Source: Rhytidiadelphus loreus
Taxonomy: Eukaryota > Streptophyta > Bryopsida > Hypnales > Hylocomiaceae
DNA length: 64,000 nucleotides
NCBI GenBank assembly: GCA_947034895.1
Contig: OX344764.1
Location: forward strand, 50,697,348 to 50,761,347
Reading direction: 5' to 3'
Below are positions 1 to 13,069 of this stretch, piece after piece (position 1 is the first letter of the stretch; the number at the start of each line of letters is the position of its first letter). Both the position numbers and the translations under genes were made by a program. The notes under the pieces are model-generated. The model made no database searches, had not been told where the DNA came from, and was given only the letters and a program-made list of their open reading frames with translations.

Positions 1-705
1 AAATATCCGAGTGTATCTCTTCCCCGTATAGCAGTAGCAAAATCATTATAGTTGGGCATACAAAGACCTATGCTTTGGCAGGCTGTGTGCAATTGAGACA
101 TTGCTCGAACACTGCTTCGACTACACAAACATGAAAACCAAATCTTGGATAATAAGATGTAAACACTGTGAACGTAGTCGGCCTCACAAGAATCAAGAAA
201 AAAGTGACATACAAGTTAATGAGGACTTCAAGAAACATACGATGGATATGTGGTGTCGTCTAGAACTCTAGATATATAGTTTGGACACCGGGTCACACAA
301 ATTCTATCGACAAACTACAGCCAATCAGTCCCCGCGGAGCTATCAAAGCTTTAAAGATAACCTTATCATTTGAAGAAGCTACAACATTGCAACACGTGGC
401 ACAACTAGCATGAATGCAGGGACCCACATTCACCGTGAACAAGAATAATGAAAACTGAAGTGAAGGTTACAGTGCTACTTGAAGAAAAAAATATGCAAGA
501 AGAAAACCGGAAAATACAATGTAATATTGAAATCTATTATAAACTCTAGCAAAATAGAATCGTCAGTTCCTAATCGCACAGTGGAACCGCTCATGTCGAA
601 CTTGCAAGATTTATCGACCTGAGTCATTAGAAATTTGAGAATATTTATTCTCTTTACTGTAATCCATAAGAAACTGTAGCAGAATAGAATCCTCGGTTTA
701 TGAAC
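1..705. other. Intergenic, nothing recognised
   Basis: No reading frame with plausible protein character, no RNA gene and no clear repeat is visible in this AT-rich stretch up to the GC-rich array. Confidence 0.5.
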
Positions 706-1600
706 CTGTGGGTTTAGCGCAACCTACCGCGAGGGGCTACCTTCGGGTAGCACAGTCCCCCCGCGAGGGGCTGCCTAAGGCAGCACAGACCACACAAGGG
801 GCTGCCGCGGGGCAGCACAGTCCCCCCCACGAGGGGCTACCGCGGGGCAGGACAGACGCCGCGACATCACAGTCCCCCCGCAAGCGGCTGCCGTGGTTTA
901 GGGTCCCCTTGCAAAGGGCTACCGCAGGGCAGGACAGACCCCGCCGCGAGGGGCTGCCCCAAGGCAGCACAATCCCCTCGCAAGCGGCTGCTGCGGGGCA
1001 GCACAGACCGCGCTGCGATGTCCTGCCCCAAGGCAGAACAGTCCCCCCACGAAGGGCAACCGCGTGGCAGCATAGACCCCGCGAGGGGCTGCCCCAAGGC
1101 AGCACAATCCCCCCGCGAGGAGCAACCGCGGGGCAGCACAGACCCCGCCGCGAGGGGCTGCCCTAAGGCAGCACAATCCCCCCGCAAGCGGCTGCTGCGG
1201 GGCAATACCGTCCCTACGAGGCGCTGCCGCGGGGCAGCACAGATCCTGCGCTCTGTTGCCCAAAGGCAGCAAAGACCCCGCCAGGGGCTGCCGCAGGGCA
1301 GGACAACCCCGCGAGTGGCTACCCAAAGGCAACACAGACCCCGCGAGGTGTGGATGCGGGGCAGCGCTGCCTGGCTGGGGAGGGCTTTCGCGGGGAGTGC
1401 AACCTCCTTGGGAGGGGTTGCCGCGGGCAGTGCAACCTCCCTGGGAGGGGCTGCCGCAGTACAGTGTAGCCTCCTTTGGAGTGTAGAGGGGAGCATAAAC
1501 CCTTGGCAAGGCTGCTTTAGGATAGCATATATTCTGGATCCCGGTTTGGGGGCGGTGGAGAGGGGTAGCACAGACCCTGGAAGAGGTTGGCATAGGGGTA
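706..1600. repeat. GC-rich hairpin minisatellite array
   Basis: The stretch consists of about 25 to 27 degenerate units of roughly 30 to 35 bases. Each unit has a core like GGGGCTGCCGCGGGGCAGCA followed by CAGACCCC or CAGTCCCC and a GCGAGG join. Within a unit GCTGCC pairs with GGCAGC around a 3-5 base loop, so each unit is a small hairpin. Several frames stay open on both strands only because the unit contains few stop codons; the translated products are compositionally monotonous, so I do not call a gene. The composition contrasts sharply with the AT-rich flanks. Units diverge more at the right end (about 1,350-1,600). Confidence 0.85.
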
Positions 1601-2619
1601 TCTAATCCCCGGGGATGCCTGACAATGATATTAGGAAAGATAAGATAGACTTGTGAAACGAGAAGTCAACAACCACACACATGACCAAAGAGATAAGGGT
1701 TTGCATGATAGTCTGATCTTTGTGGAGTATTGCAATAGTGGAATGATGCTATAAATACAGTGTTAGACTAGGTTGCATGATTCCACATGTACCATTTCTA
1801 AAAACCATCAGAATATCTTTGATCTCTTAATATGATTTAGGGAAATCATATTATGCTTCTAGAACTAGGGTAATTACGATAGTAATACGATTTGTCATCC
1901 TGTAGTCCATGAGTTCACAGTGAAGGGGAAGATCTTATTAGTGATGGAAATCAAGGATAACTTTAGAAAATTTATGGGGGGGCAGACTATGTTCATGGAA
2001 GGACTAGGTCTCGGGACCGAGACCAATGTTTCAATTGCATTCGTCTTGCTCAGTCCAATGTATGATTCATTGATGGGGACAGAAATTCGAAAACCAAAAA
2101 TAAAAAAAAAGGCTCGTAGACTAGGGTCAACAAGTCCTGAATCCCGTGAAGGATTGTAGTATCATCTGAAATTACAGTATGTGCAATTACCCCCCCTATT
2201 CCAAAAATTAAATCAGCAAGAGAATACTAGAATTAGTCAAATTTATGAAGAATGCATCAATGATATTAAAATAGAATGCAAAAGTGAGTCACAGTTTGAA
2301 TTTAGAAGAAGGGTAGTATGTCATGGATTGTCTTTCTTAAATCACAACCACTAGCAACAAGTTAGGGATAACAAGTGAGAAACGAGATAGAGGGCTTAGT
2401 AGGTATAGGGAAATGAACACTGATTGTGGCAAAGCTGAATTATCAGAGGCATAGTAATAAGAGGCTGAACAACGAAGATGTAATGTCTATTAGATCATGA
2501 CCAATATAAAGTACCATTGATGTGAACCAATAAACAAAACAAATGGAATAGATGAAATGAATAATTCGCATCACGGACATGCACATAAAATAAGGTAATG
2601 TGATGTTGTGACTTTCGCC
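1601..2619. other. Intergenic, 3' side of gene A
   Basis: AT-rich sequence between the hairpin array and the last exon of the minus-strand gene A. It probably holds the 3' untranslated region and polyadenylation site of that gene near its right edge. Nothing else is recognised. Confidence 0.4.
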
Positions 2620-5600
2620 TTAGTCAAATGATTTGGAACTGCCTGCACTGTCTGATGTTTCCATATCTGACTCGACAGCACTATCATCAATAAACTGAAG
2701 AACACGAGGATCTACCAGATTTGCCCTACAACTAGGCCTAGGGTCGATGGCAATATAATCCCTAGAGAGAGATTCAGCGTATTCGGGAAGTTGAAACGGC
2801 TTCGGTGGGCTTGGAAAAAAGGCAGGGTTAAGGAAGAACGGAACATGTGATTCGGATCTCATTTTTGACGCTTGCCTACATAGTGAAGTGAATCAAAAAT
2901 TAGATGAAGATGAAATAATATTCAAACATATGTTTCAATGAAGAAGTTGAAATGGAAACTTACTTACTGAAGAATGAAGTTTTCACAATCTGTTGAGCTG
3001 GCACCTCTTCCTCATCCATATCATTTGCGGCATCAACAACGCGTGTAGCTATGGCCGATTGAACCGGATTTTGACGAATGACCGGTTTGATAAGGGCCTC
3101 AAAGATAGCTTGATCTTCCTCGAAGGCTAGAACATGACGCTTAGTGGCTCGGCATGCGAGAATGCTAGTACCTGCATATCCGATACGGTAGACAATCATT
3201 CATTAGATGTCACCCGAATTTGACAAACTGAAGATGGTTGCATGAAGTATGTAAAACTCTTGGAGATATACCTGTAGCTGCCATGCAGTCGACGACAACA
3301 GATCTGGCTTCGCAGCACCCTTCCACAAGCATCGCCATGAAAGCAGAAGCCTTCTCTCTTGGACCACGCCATGGTTTCTCACCATTCATGGTGACCTCTT
3401 CGGCAAAGCATAGATTCCGGAGGCAGTCATCTTTGCCCACAGTGACGCCCACCTTTGCATGAGAGGGAACATGCTGGAATGGAAAGTTGTCCTCAGTTGA
3501 CGGGCCGGACTTTTTGACTACAAGGGAGATTGAAAATCTCTGCGTCTGGAACAAATGGCAAGTCAGGGATTAGTAAAAAGAAGTTTCAATTATCTTAGTA
3601 AGACAAAAAACCACAAGGTGAAATGGCTATTACCGTCTTCTTGGGATCAATGGCCGATGTCAAGTGAAGATGGTTCATACCCCACCAATCGCAGAGAATC
3701 TTGAATCCGTATTCCTTGCAACATCCTAGAAGTTGGCTTCTGTGCGCTTTGGAGGAAGATGGGTACATCACGAGAAGTGCTCCATTGTTGTGTAAATAAC
3801 CACCCGCAAAGTCGAAGACTGGAATCAACCAGTCCTCTGAGAACTGATTCCACGCCGGAATAGGTGCAGGAGGAGCAGATACAGTAGGCACATGGAGACC
3901 TTCAGGTACATCAACAATAATCAAGTCGACTGCGGACTCTGTAGTCAAGACTCCGTCGAAGTATCTCTGTTTGTCGCTTGCATGCTGCACCATGACAATA
4001 GAACGACAAGAAAGAAGTGAGAAGTGACATATAATTCATAATGGAGGAACATAATTAACCAGCATATGAAGAACTGAATGTGATGGTAACAGATTATGAT
4101 TCTAATTCCACATAGAATCAACATGGAAGAGAAGGAAGACAACAAATTTACCATGGATAAGAAAGCTTCAACGGCTTCTAGGGCTTTCGGGTCACGGGTA
4201 AGTCCTCGCAACGAAATATTGAGAATGCATCCGTCAATGGCAGGGTCAGAATCCAAGTGATGAACTGTTGGCGTGAGACCATGCACAAGGCGGTCTTAGG
4301 TGAGTGAAAAGCTGGATGATGTGTCCTTCACGTCTGCAGCACTTGTAGCCGGTTCCTGCAACGGAGTTTCCGCCTTCCTCTTCTTGCCCTTCTTCATTGC
4401 CTTCTCTTGCTCCTTTTCCGCCTTTGCTGCCAATCTCTTGAGCTTCATATCCTCCGTCTTCTTCTTTACCTCCTCCAGCCTCTCCACTTTCTTCTTGTCA
4501 AATGCATCCCGTTTGGCAATGGCTTTGGCTCGTGCTTCGGGATCAAGACCAGCAAACTCATCGAACTCTGGCTCCACCACCGGCGTTTCCTTGAGTGACT
4601 TGAACAAAGGTGCTTCCTCTGGTGGAATGGATCCCAAGTTGCATTCGATGTACCAAGGGCACGCTTGCAGATGTGGAGTCATCCAATTTCTGAGTTGCCA
4701 TGGTGAGAACATGCAGTCATCCCGAGATCTATCCAACCAGGTTGTCAGAAAAGGAGGCAAGTCAGACTTCACTATGGCTTTCTTGGCGTACAACTCGAAC
4801 TTGAAATACCTGCGAAGATAAGATGAAGCATGACCACAATGGAAGAGGTGAGAATTGATTGTCCTTCAATTAGTTACACTAAGGGATATTCCTCCAACCA
4901 CATGAGAGTACCAAGTACTCGGCCGCTGTAATCAAATATCGAAGAACAATTCGAAGAAAAAATACGAAAAAGAATAAAAGTCAGGCGAACGAGGTTGCAA
5001 GACTCAAGCCCTGACTACTGCAGTCTCGGCCCCGAGACTACCATTCCAAGTCCGCAATGCTTGCACCGAAGGAGTTAATGAATCTAGAAATTACTTCCGA
5101 GAAGGACAACAAAATACCTGTAAATGACGCGGTGAACCGCAAGCATTGCACCTTTGTATTCCTTGAAGTTGTTAGACTTCTTGTAAGCGTCTGCACCTCG
5201 AAATATTCCTGTGTAGGCAATATCCCAAACCTTCATCCTCCATCCTTCTATATATTCCTTTAGAGTTTCTGGCTCACTTGGAACAGACATGTCCACAGGA
5301 ATATTATCTGCCCGCATTACCGAATCCAGCAACTCAGAGGCTGCCTCCTCCAACTGTTACATACGAAAGTACATTAGTATGATATGATATTAAACAAGCC
5401 TCATGATCAAAACCCACAGCATAAACAGCAGTACTGAAAAGATGAATTTACAAAATCCATACCCCCGAGTACCAGCAAGCCCTAGACAGAAACACAGCCA
5501 ATTTATCCTCGTTTACGGGCCTCGGTGGAAACCGACGTGCCTCTCTTGTAGGCCCGGATGCATTCATCCACTTCAGCCATTTCACTTTGGATTCCGCAGA

Positions 5601-8113
5601 GGCATTTGAGGTGGCCATCATCTGCAATTTCTCCAGAGTTAACTCTAGATTTGAAAACAGATTCCAATGCCGCTCGATCTGAAGAAAACAGTAAGAAAAT
5701 TAGGTAATCGAAAATTTCAGCAGATATTGTCACGAACAAAATCACAAGCAACGAAGAAAAATATTTGTGAGTCATCTATACCTCCAATAGCCAATCAGGT
5801 CCAAGAGAGGGGTTTGCTACAGCCACTATCTTTGAGAGCTTCTTCTGGTACTTCTCATTAGAATCTTTGATGGAGACCCGCATAGCCGCGGCAACACCGT
5901 CGGCTGTGACCTCCTCCGACGATACGTCCTCTTTATATTTACGAATGGCCACCTCCGCCGAAGCAGAAATCTCTTGCTGAGAGAATGCAACACACCCATT
6001 AGAAATGAGAAATGAATCCATAAGAGAAGATGTGGTAATTGAATCCTAAGATGAGAATTAATTACCTTGAAGATAAATGAGGTAAAGACCTCCAATGGCA
6101 TAGTATACCATTTCGTTCGTGTATTGTTCTTGCAAATTGTTAACTCTTCGGCGGATAACAACTCAGTGAACTTATCGAGGTCCATCATCCCGTACTTTTG
6201 GACACGGAAAAGAGTGTGCACGAGATTAGTCTTGACATGATAGTTTTCGGTATGCCTGCATATCACAAATGAAAACAGTGAATAACATGAAATCAATTTT
6301 AAGCCACGCAGTGGATTCAAATGAACGAAGAAGATGGAGGAAGATATAAAATCTTTATGAGATGGAGAGCTCACTTGTTTATATCGTGCATAGCCTGCAT
6401 TGCAACTCCAATACGACCTCTTGTATCAAGGACGATAGAGTCAACACTAATGTGCCAACTCCTCTCCGTGGTATGTAGCCGAGAAATGTGGTTCATCCAC
6501 GCAATCCTTCGGTGGTTTCCATCACAAATAAAAAATTTCTGATCCACCAAATGCTTCAGCACAGGATCGGACCTCAACAAGTTGTTAAACTCGTCATTGA
6601 CGGAATTCCAGTGTAGTCCCCATTCAATCTTCTCTGCAGCAGAGAAGACCTCACCGTCCCCAACTTCGTTTGATATGGAAACATAGAAAACTCTGGCTCC
6701 CTCTTCATACCCCCCCGTAAATTGATTCTCTAGCAACGTTAAGTCGCATGACAACGTCGGACGAATAATCGGCATGGGCACGAGTCTGCACAACGGGATC
6801 TTCATGCGTGAAGCATCCGTGGATGTCAACCTCAAGCCATAGAGAATTGACACAATGTCCAATTTCTGTGACTTCCGAATGTCATCCTCCAGAGCATCCT
6901 TCCGCACACCAGGGATATCGACATCCTCTGATTCTGATTCGGAGACCACCTCTTGATTTGGAGTTACCTCAACAATAGCATCACAAGAAGGTTGGGGGGT
7001 CATAATCTTTGTCTCAGACTCAACGGTAGTCTGCGTCATAGTAGGAATGACAAACACAAAAATTAGAAACAAATAATGAGCAGATAATAAAGGAGATAAT
7101 TTCCAATCCCATTTTAAATCGTATGCAGAGAACCCGTTTCATAAATGAACGAGATCCACACTCAAATCCCACAGTCGCATTTGTGACTGAGTGATCTATA
7201 ATGCCCACAACACCAAATGAATATGTCCGCATCCGAGTCATCAGCGGATGTCACCTCTAAATCATTGTGATCACAAGTACAGTATTCAACACTTTCTCCC
7301 GGTAGAAATATCGACTCTCTCTCATCGGATGATCCAATGGATGATGCTGATGACATAACACCCTCAGTACGATTAACTAATCCTCTATCACAATGTTGTG
7401 ATGATGTCCACAGTGGCCTTACTAGAGGATTCTCTTGAGCTCCCGATAGTAATGCTGTCCTCTCAGTTAGCGTGACGTCTTTTTCAAAACCCGGGCGCAA
7501 CAGTGGAGCTTCCTCCACCGCCAGAACAGCCTGCTCTTCAACCGCGACATTACCACCCTGCATACCAATGAATAGACGTGAACATATTTAAAACAGTGAA
7601 GCAAGTACGAGGGGCGGCACTGGGCTCCTCTCCCCGCGAGCAAGTGCAAGGCCCGTCACCCCTTGGGGGATCCCTCGGGACCGAGACCGCCCTCGGGCTT
7701 GGGAGGGGTGTGCTCACTAGCCACCTCCCCACAATGTAAAATACAAAAACTGGAAATTTCAAAACAACACAGCAAGTGCGAGGGGCGGCACTGGGCTCCC
7801 TCCCCGCGTGCAAGTGCAAGGCCCGTCACCCCTTGGGGGATCCCTTGGGACCGAGACCGCCCTCGGGCTTAGGAGGGGTGTGCTCACCAGCCACCTCCCC
7901 ACAAAGTAAAATACAAAAACTGGAAATTTCAAAACAACACAGCAAGTGAGAGGGGCGGCACTCAGCAAATCTCTCGCCGCGGCAAAGTTTTGTATTCTCA
8001 TCGGAGATTGACGGACATACCTCTCGCGTAGGGTTTGATGCATCTCGTCCCCCTTCCGTGGTTGCTGTCAATCCAGTCTGGCCTCTCTTCGACCTGAGGT
8101 TCCGATCCGCCAT
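2620..8113 (-). CDS. Gene A: ParB-like domain plus methyltransferase-like fusion protein, 12 exons, one in-frame stop
   Basis: Exons read from the minus strand, fixed by GT-AG borders and by comparison with paralogue B: 7030-6375, 6255-6066, 5976-5782, 5678-5463, 5353-5118, 4809-4152, 3984-3634, 3545-3272, 3171-2968, 2870-2620 (about 1,076 codons). Two further 5' exons are likely: one begins with ATG at 8113 (MADRNLRSKRG), one begins at 7557; their downstream borders are unresolved. The first listed exon has a ParB/sulfiredoxin-like domain (IPLCRLVPMPIIRP, then FFICDGNHRRIAW). The middle is helical and ends in a Lys/Glu-rich stretch. The C-terminal part has the order of a beta-class amino-methyltransferase: motif IV-like DVPEG, motif X-like KPWRG, motif I-like VVVDCMAATG, then the SAM-pocket helix TSILACRATKRHVLAFEED. 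A TAA at 4298-4296 interrupts the frame before the methyltransferase, so the gene may be dead or make only the N-terminal part. Function is inferred; substrate unknown. Confidence 0.72.
7600..7965. repeat. 170-bp tandem duplication near the 5' end of gene A
   Basis: Two full copies (about 7601-7770 and 7771-7940) and the start of a third (7941-7965) of a unit beginning GCAAGTGCGAGGGGCGGCAC and ending in CTGGAAATTTCAAAACAACA. Copies are more than 90% identical by eye. The unit lies between the first and second likely coding exons of gene A and carries sequence from the exon-like side as well as intron, which explains why the first exon border cannot be placed with certainty. Confidence 0.8.
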
Positions 8114-8169
8114 GATGCCGATTGACAAAGCTGATACAACTGCCCCAATTGCGGTCCGCGGCAAAGGCT

Positions 8170-8905
8170 TTCAATCTCCTTCCAATCTCCGACGACGATG
8201 TTTTGCTGAAGGCCTGCTGTCGGTGTAGGAATGTCGGCGTGAAATGTCGGGAACGAAGGGTGCCCCGAAATGTGCGGATTTGCGGTGTACGCTGAAAGGG
8301 GTATTAGGGTTCGGAAAATCCTTGACGCCTCAGACAGCGGATGAAAGCGGATGGATGATTGGGCTTATGTCGGTATCGGGTGCTGTGTTTGGATGAATGG
8401 TACTTTTTCATATGGCGCATGAGTTTATATTTACTACGCTCTGTGCGAGATGACATTCTCCTCAATGGGAATATATTATAAGCATCCGTATAATTAAGAC
8501 GTTACGAAGAGTTCATACCTGGACCATATAGAATCAATATTCTGACAATTTAATCCTACTCCTATAATATCCCAATTCAATGGATCCAAATCCTTTTTCC
8601 TACATATTGTGTGACGAATGTTTCTGAAATTTCGATTACTATTTCTACTATTTGTAGATGATTCAGTGAAAATCTGTGAGATTCATAGAGTAACCAGCTT
8701 CCTACTATATAATAGATGATGACCATTTCAAGTTCCAAATTTAATGATGATACCAAATATGAATTACTGGAGTGGCGGGCTGTCTTGATTATTCGTGTAT
8801 GGTTTTCAGAATTTGACAAATTAGCTTGACGGGACATGTCTGTTTTATGATAGTGGGATCCTTGTCTTTATTGGATGTCTCAATACTGCTTTAACTACAT
8901 AAAAT
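8170..8905. other. Intergenic region between divergent genes
   Basis: About 0.8 kb lies between the presumed start of gene A (minus strand) and the first ATG of the transposase-like gene (plus strand). It should contain both promoters, but I cannot point to a convincing TATA box or other site. No reading frame of note. Confidence 0.4.
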
Positions 8906-11900
8906 ATGGAAGGAATTCGGCCAATAAAAATATTATTTTCAGTTGAGCAAATTAATGCTCTCCGCCGCCACTTGAGGGGCCGTTCTTTAATAATCAAATA
9001 TGAAGACCCTGTGAATTTTGAACTACGGATTTCATATGTCCGTTTGAATAGATGTCATCAGGATATATCAATGGTGGGGTCTTCCTTTTGTTTTTCTCTG
9101 ATATGTTACCTTGGTGTTCTTCTCATTTGATGTTCTTCACAGACATTGAAACTCTGCTTCACGTCCTCCTGTCATGGAAGCCCTCCTAGAAATGGTGGTC
9201 GTCACGGCCATAGATAAAGGTGTTCCTGTAATTTTCCCGGTAGGTGCAGATGGTTTTGCTATCGTTTCGGCATTGAGACTATCGCTTAGATTTGATCTTT
9301 TGCATGATTCCATTCATGTAGATGAAGAGGTTTATGATAAAGAGTCTGGTACCCTTCTTCACACTATTGGGCAAATGCCGACTACTGATTCTGAGAATAG
9401 ATTGTGGAACCTGAGACCAAGACGATATCGGGCATACGGAGTGCCCGCTGTCATTCAATCATTGCCTACAGCTACGGGAACTTTGCCTGGGTCCAATTCA
9501 TCCAGATTTCTCTTTCCGGCTTTGAACAATGTCAAGGTAGAAACTTTTTCAAACATAGTCACGAACTTGAGTTCTGACTCTGATGGAAATTCTCCAGAAA
9601 CACGCTGCACTATGAAGAGTCCATCATTGGTTGAATCTAAACCCTTGTCTAGGGTACTGGAATCCAAGGAGTTGATAGACTTAGGTCCACTGGGTGATTC
9701 CAGAACATCTGTGGTCAGTTACTTGAGGACCTTGCGGACTTTGAAAGGTTGTAGGAACGTCTTATCGAAACTAGACTATGGTAGTATTCCAATTCGTAAA
9801 GTGGCAGTACTGCCTCCATCGTTCAATGGCGATGTCATATTTGAATTGCCCGCTCTTGATATCAGTAGTACCGTCTCATCAGCGAAACAAATGTACGGGA
9901 TGGACAAGCGTTATGATGGACACGTCTGGTCAAAGACTGTGACCACGAATATAGTTAATCCAATGGGCTTGTCGTTCCGTAAATCTGTTTGCGTGGGTCA
10001 CCTTCGTTGTGTGAATACTGAATGCGACTTCCTTCATCGAGTTCATAGAATGAAAGATGTAAACGAATTAGAGTGGGAAGGACTATCTCCGCTACCACTA
10101 GATGTTGGACAACCACATCCGCCTGGTTCCACGCTTGTATGCAAGATTTGTAAGGAGCCGCCTGCTTGTATAGCGCGTTGTAATGTGCACGTGTATTACG
10201 TTGCAGGCAAGTGCACTTTTAGTAGGGCATACGTCCATCTTGGTCATCACCAGCATCCAGTTAAGGATGGTGAACTCAGAGATATGAAATCCATATCTTG
10301 AACTCTTATTGGGGAGCAATTGGAAAGGACTCCTTCTGCCACGAATTCCGCTATAGTCCTAGAAGCAACAAAGGAGTTGTTAGGAGGTCTTCTTCTATGT
10401 CCTGACGGAATGCAACCGAAGAGTATGGACCTTGCCACCCTTGTTCCTGTACTAGAAAAATGCAAGTACTTAAGCTCCCCAAGTATAAGGAATGAGGTAA
10501 CTTCCTTCAAGTTCTTGCGTAAGTTCGGAGTTCTTGACAGCATTACAAGGTTGAGGGGGTCAAGCACATGGGCTTTTGTGCAGGAGAGCAAATTCCCAGG
10601 TCAAGGGACCGACATAGATAAGGTATTCCTTTTCAAAATGTCTGAAGTGGGGCCAGGGAGTGGAGTCAATTTGGTGAAGCGAATGCAAATTGGAGGAGAC
10701 CTTGAGGAAGCATGGATTATGTTTGATCACGTGAAGCGTGTTAAGGATTGGACGACCATGGCGTGTCACGTTTATGACTCCGGATTCTGTCGTGTGATGA
10801 CAATCGCTTGTTGTGACATGCAATCTGAGGATTGCGCAGCGCAGGTTCTTTTTTGGACAAACCTCAATTCAGTTGTAGAACGACATGGTGTGGCTAGGAC
10901 GCAATTCAAGGGCTTTATGGCAAACAGCGCGCAAGCAAACTGGAATGCGGTGAGGACGGTGTATGGATCGGGGGATATTTCCGTACCAATGTTCAACCGT
11001 GAAAGGACATGTCTTTTTCACTGGACTCAATCCATGGAAAAGCATACAAAGGCAGACATTTGAGGAGACTTGCAGGATCAACATCGTTTGCTATGTAAGC
11101 AGTACAAGAACGCCACTTCAACGCAACAATCCGAGGAACGGTACTTAGCCATCAGGGCGTGGTGGTTGTCATCAGGTGCCACCACGGTGGAAGGATTGCG
11201 CAAACTAGAGTTGTGGCTTTCGTTCTGGCATTTCCGTTATCGCCAATGGGGAGGCTTCATGGAACTTGTAATTTCCTCACTGTTTTCTCCTTCATTTGTA
11301 ACAATGTTTGTTATGCCTTCTGTCAAATTAGTTCTGTTGTTACATTGTCAAATGTTCCACTTCGGTTAGATGTGGTGCAGACGTAGGTTCCCCATAACAA
11401 ACGTCTCGGTCCTGAGACGATGGTCAGTAACCTCAACACTCTGCACGTTGACTAATTAAAACTCGCGTTTTTCCATTTCATCTGTGGTCATAGTCTTCAG
11501 TCTTCTGTGGTCTCTGACAAATATATTTATGCTTTTGCTTGGCATCCTGGGAAGACTCGCATGTAGAGCTGACACATGTATATACCCCTGTGATTTCAGG
11601 ATCTAACTGCATCCGAGAAAGCCGAAATGCCGTCTTGCAACCTTGCGGAAACTGTGCACAATAAGTGGCTTCAGCAATCTGGGAAGCGTGGGAACGACTT
11701 ATACGTAGCTACGGTCGATGACTTTGTTAGAGCATTCATGCAAATGGTCAAATATCACCAATATTTAAAGGGAAATGAAGGAGGGACGGGACCGGGGAAG
11801 GAAGAGTTATTGTTACGAGTTGCCCAACGTTCGACAGAGCGAACTGGTAACCCGAAGTCACTCACTGAAGCACTGTCGTCTATTCCAAGTGTTGAAGCTT

Positions 11901-13069
11901 TCATCAACAGAGAGCCTCATCTCGAAGGTCAAGAAGTTTTTGGATCACAGAAGAGGAAAGCAGACATGCCACTTGGATGCGAATACGACTCACACCGACC
12001 GGACAAAGTGAACTTCTCACATCCTCGTTGGCAAACGAGATCCTTTAGAGCGAGTTCAAGTGTTCAAAATTTGAACACAATAGTGGAGGACATTACTCCA
12101 AGTGAAGATGTTGAAGTTCTAGATGCATTTTCAGTGGAGGTGAATTTGAGGCAAACTGCAATTCCAAATTCGACTCATGTATCAGCAGTTCAAGAAAGCA
12201 TGTGTGACGAGATGCAGTGGCACATTTCACGACTACCGAAAACATCAGCGAAGGCGTGCTTTGCTCTTCAGGCAATGACAAAGAAAAAATGCACAGCTCT
12301 AATAGTGCAAAATAGCACTGCAACAGCGGCTCCGACATACACAGGTATGATGGTCAATTACAAGCAAAATCGTAATGATCGTATGCAATTTTTCTTTTGC
12401 AATGACGACATTGAACGATGTGTCAAAGGATCACGGCGGAAATGGGTGCTCTCTGTACCACCTGTTCCTGTTATTTGGCCGGTGAAATTAGGCACCCAAT
12501 TGACGGTGGCCGAGATTCTAGCTCTTGAAGCGGCTGGTTTCCAACTTCCACAACGCCACCTCATTTCCCCACGGAGGTTGTTTGGTGGAGAAGCGGGCAT
12601 TGAAATTGTGCGTAATTATCTCATTCCAGATTCAGCTGATGAACATCCTACAACTCGGACTGGGAAGGTCGTTTGCCGAAATCCAAAGGCTCCCACAACA
12701 AAACACCAAAACAACTGTGCATCGGCCTTAACTCTGAATGCCCGCATTGCAAGCGTAACTATGGTCCCTCACCCTGGTTTTGGATGCATAGTAGCAATGG
12801 ACTCGGGAATAGAGCCCCGGATTGAGAAGTACATGCTTACTATTTCCTCATTTCCGGACTGCACCTGCCCTTATTTCAAGGAAATGAAGTTGAAGGGCTT
12901 GGGGAAGCGTGGAGCTTGGTCAAATTGCAAACATCTGTACTTTGTTCTCAATGTCATCTGCAACCTTCAATCTTCCTCAGATGTCTTCATCCATGCTTCA
13001 ACATTTAGTTTCAATGAGGTCAAACGAGTGCTTCTTAGCGGAATCCTGAAACATTTGAGATCAAATTAG
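8906..13069 (+). pseudogene. Mutator-like transposase-type gene with WRKY/GCM-like and SWIM zinc fingers, interrupted
   Basis: A first exon may start with ATG at 8906 (MEGIRPIKILFSVEQ); its border is unclear. The main frame runs 9174-11273, then an intron (GTAATT to TTTCAG, 11274-11599) joins in phase to 11600-13069. In order it has a Cys/His cluster ending FSRAYVHLGHHQHPV (WRKY/GCM-like), a core with ACCDMQSEDCAAQVLFW and GFMANSAQANWNAV like the MULE DDE domain, and near the end a SWIM finger: CTC, then NCKH about 22 residues later. Plant MULE transposases combine these parts and act on transposon ends in the nucleus. Two TGA codons (10299-10301 and 11061-11063) break the same open frame; both would be Arg CGA with one C-to-T change. 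The Asn in GFMANSA could replace a catalytic Asp, but I cannot prove it. A domesticated gene is possible; decay fits better. Confidence 0.7.

Noticed and set aside
708..1605. Overlapping long frames of Arg-Gly-Pro-rich or Cys-Cys-Pro-rich protein
   Set aside because: They arise on both strands and in several frames from the GC-rich tandem unit; no start context, domain or codon pattern supports a gene.
4260..4330. A hidden intron that would remove the TAA in gene A (acceptor-like TTTTCACTCACCTAAG)
   Set aside because: The best donor upstream (GTGAAG) would leave the downstream frame out of phase with the conserved LVHG segment.
4300..4821. Plus-strand frame of 173 codons, rich in Ser and Phe
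   Set aside because: Antisense shadow of the Lys/Glu-rich exon of gene A.
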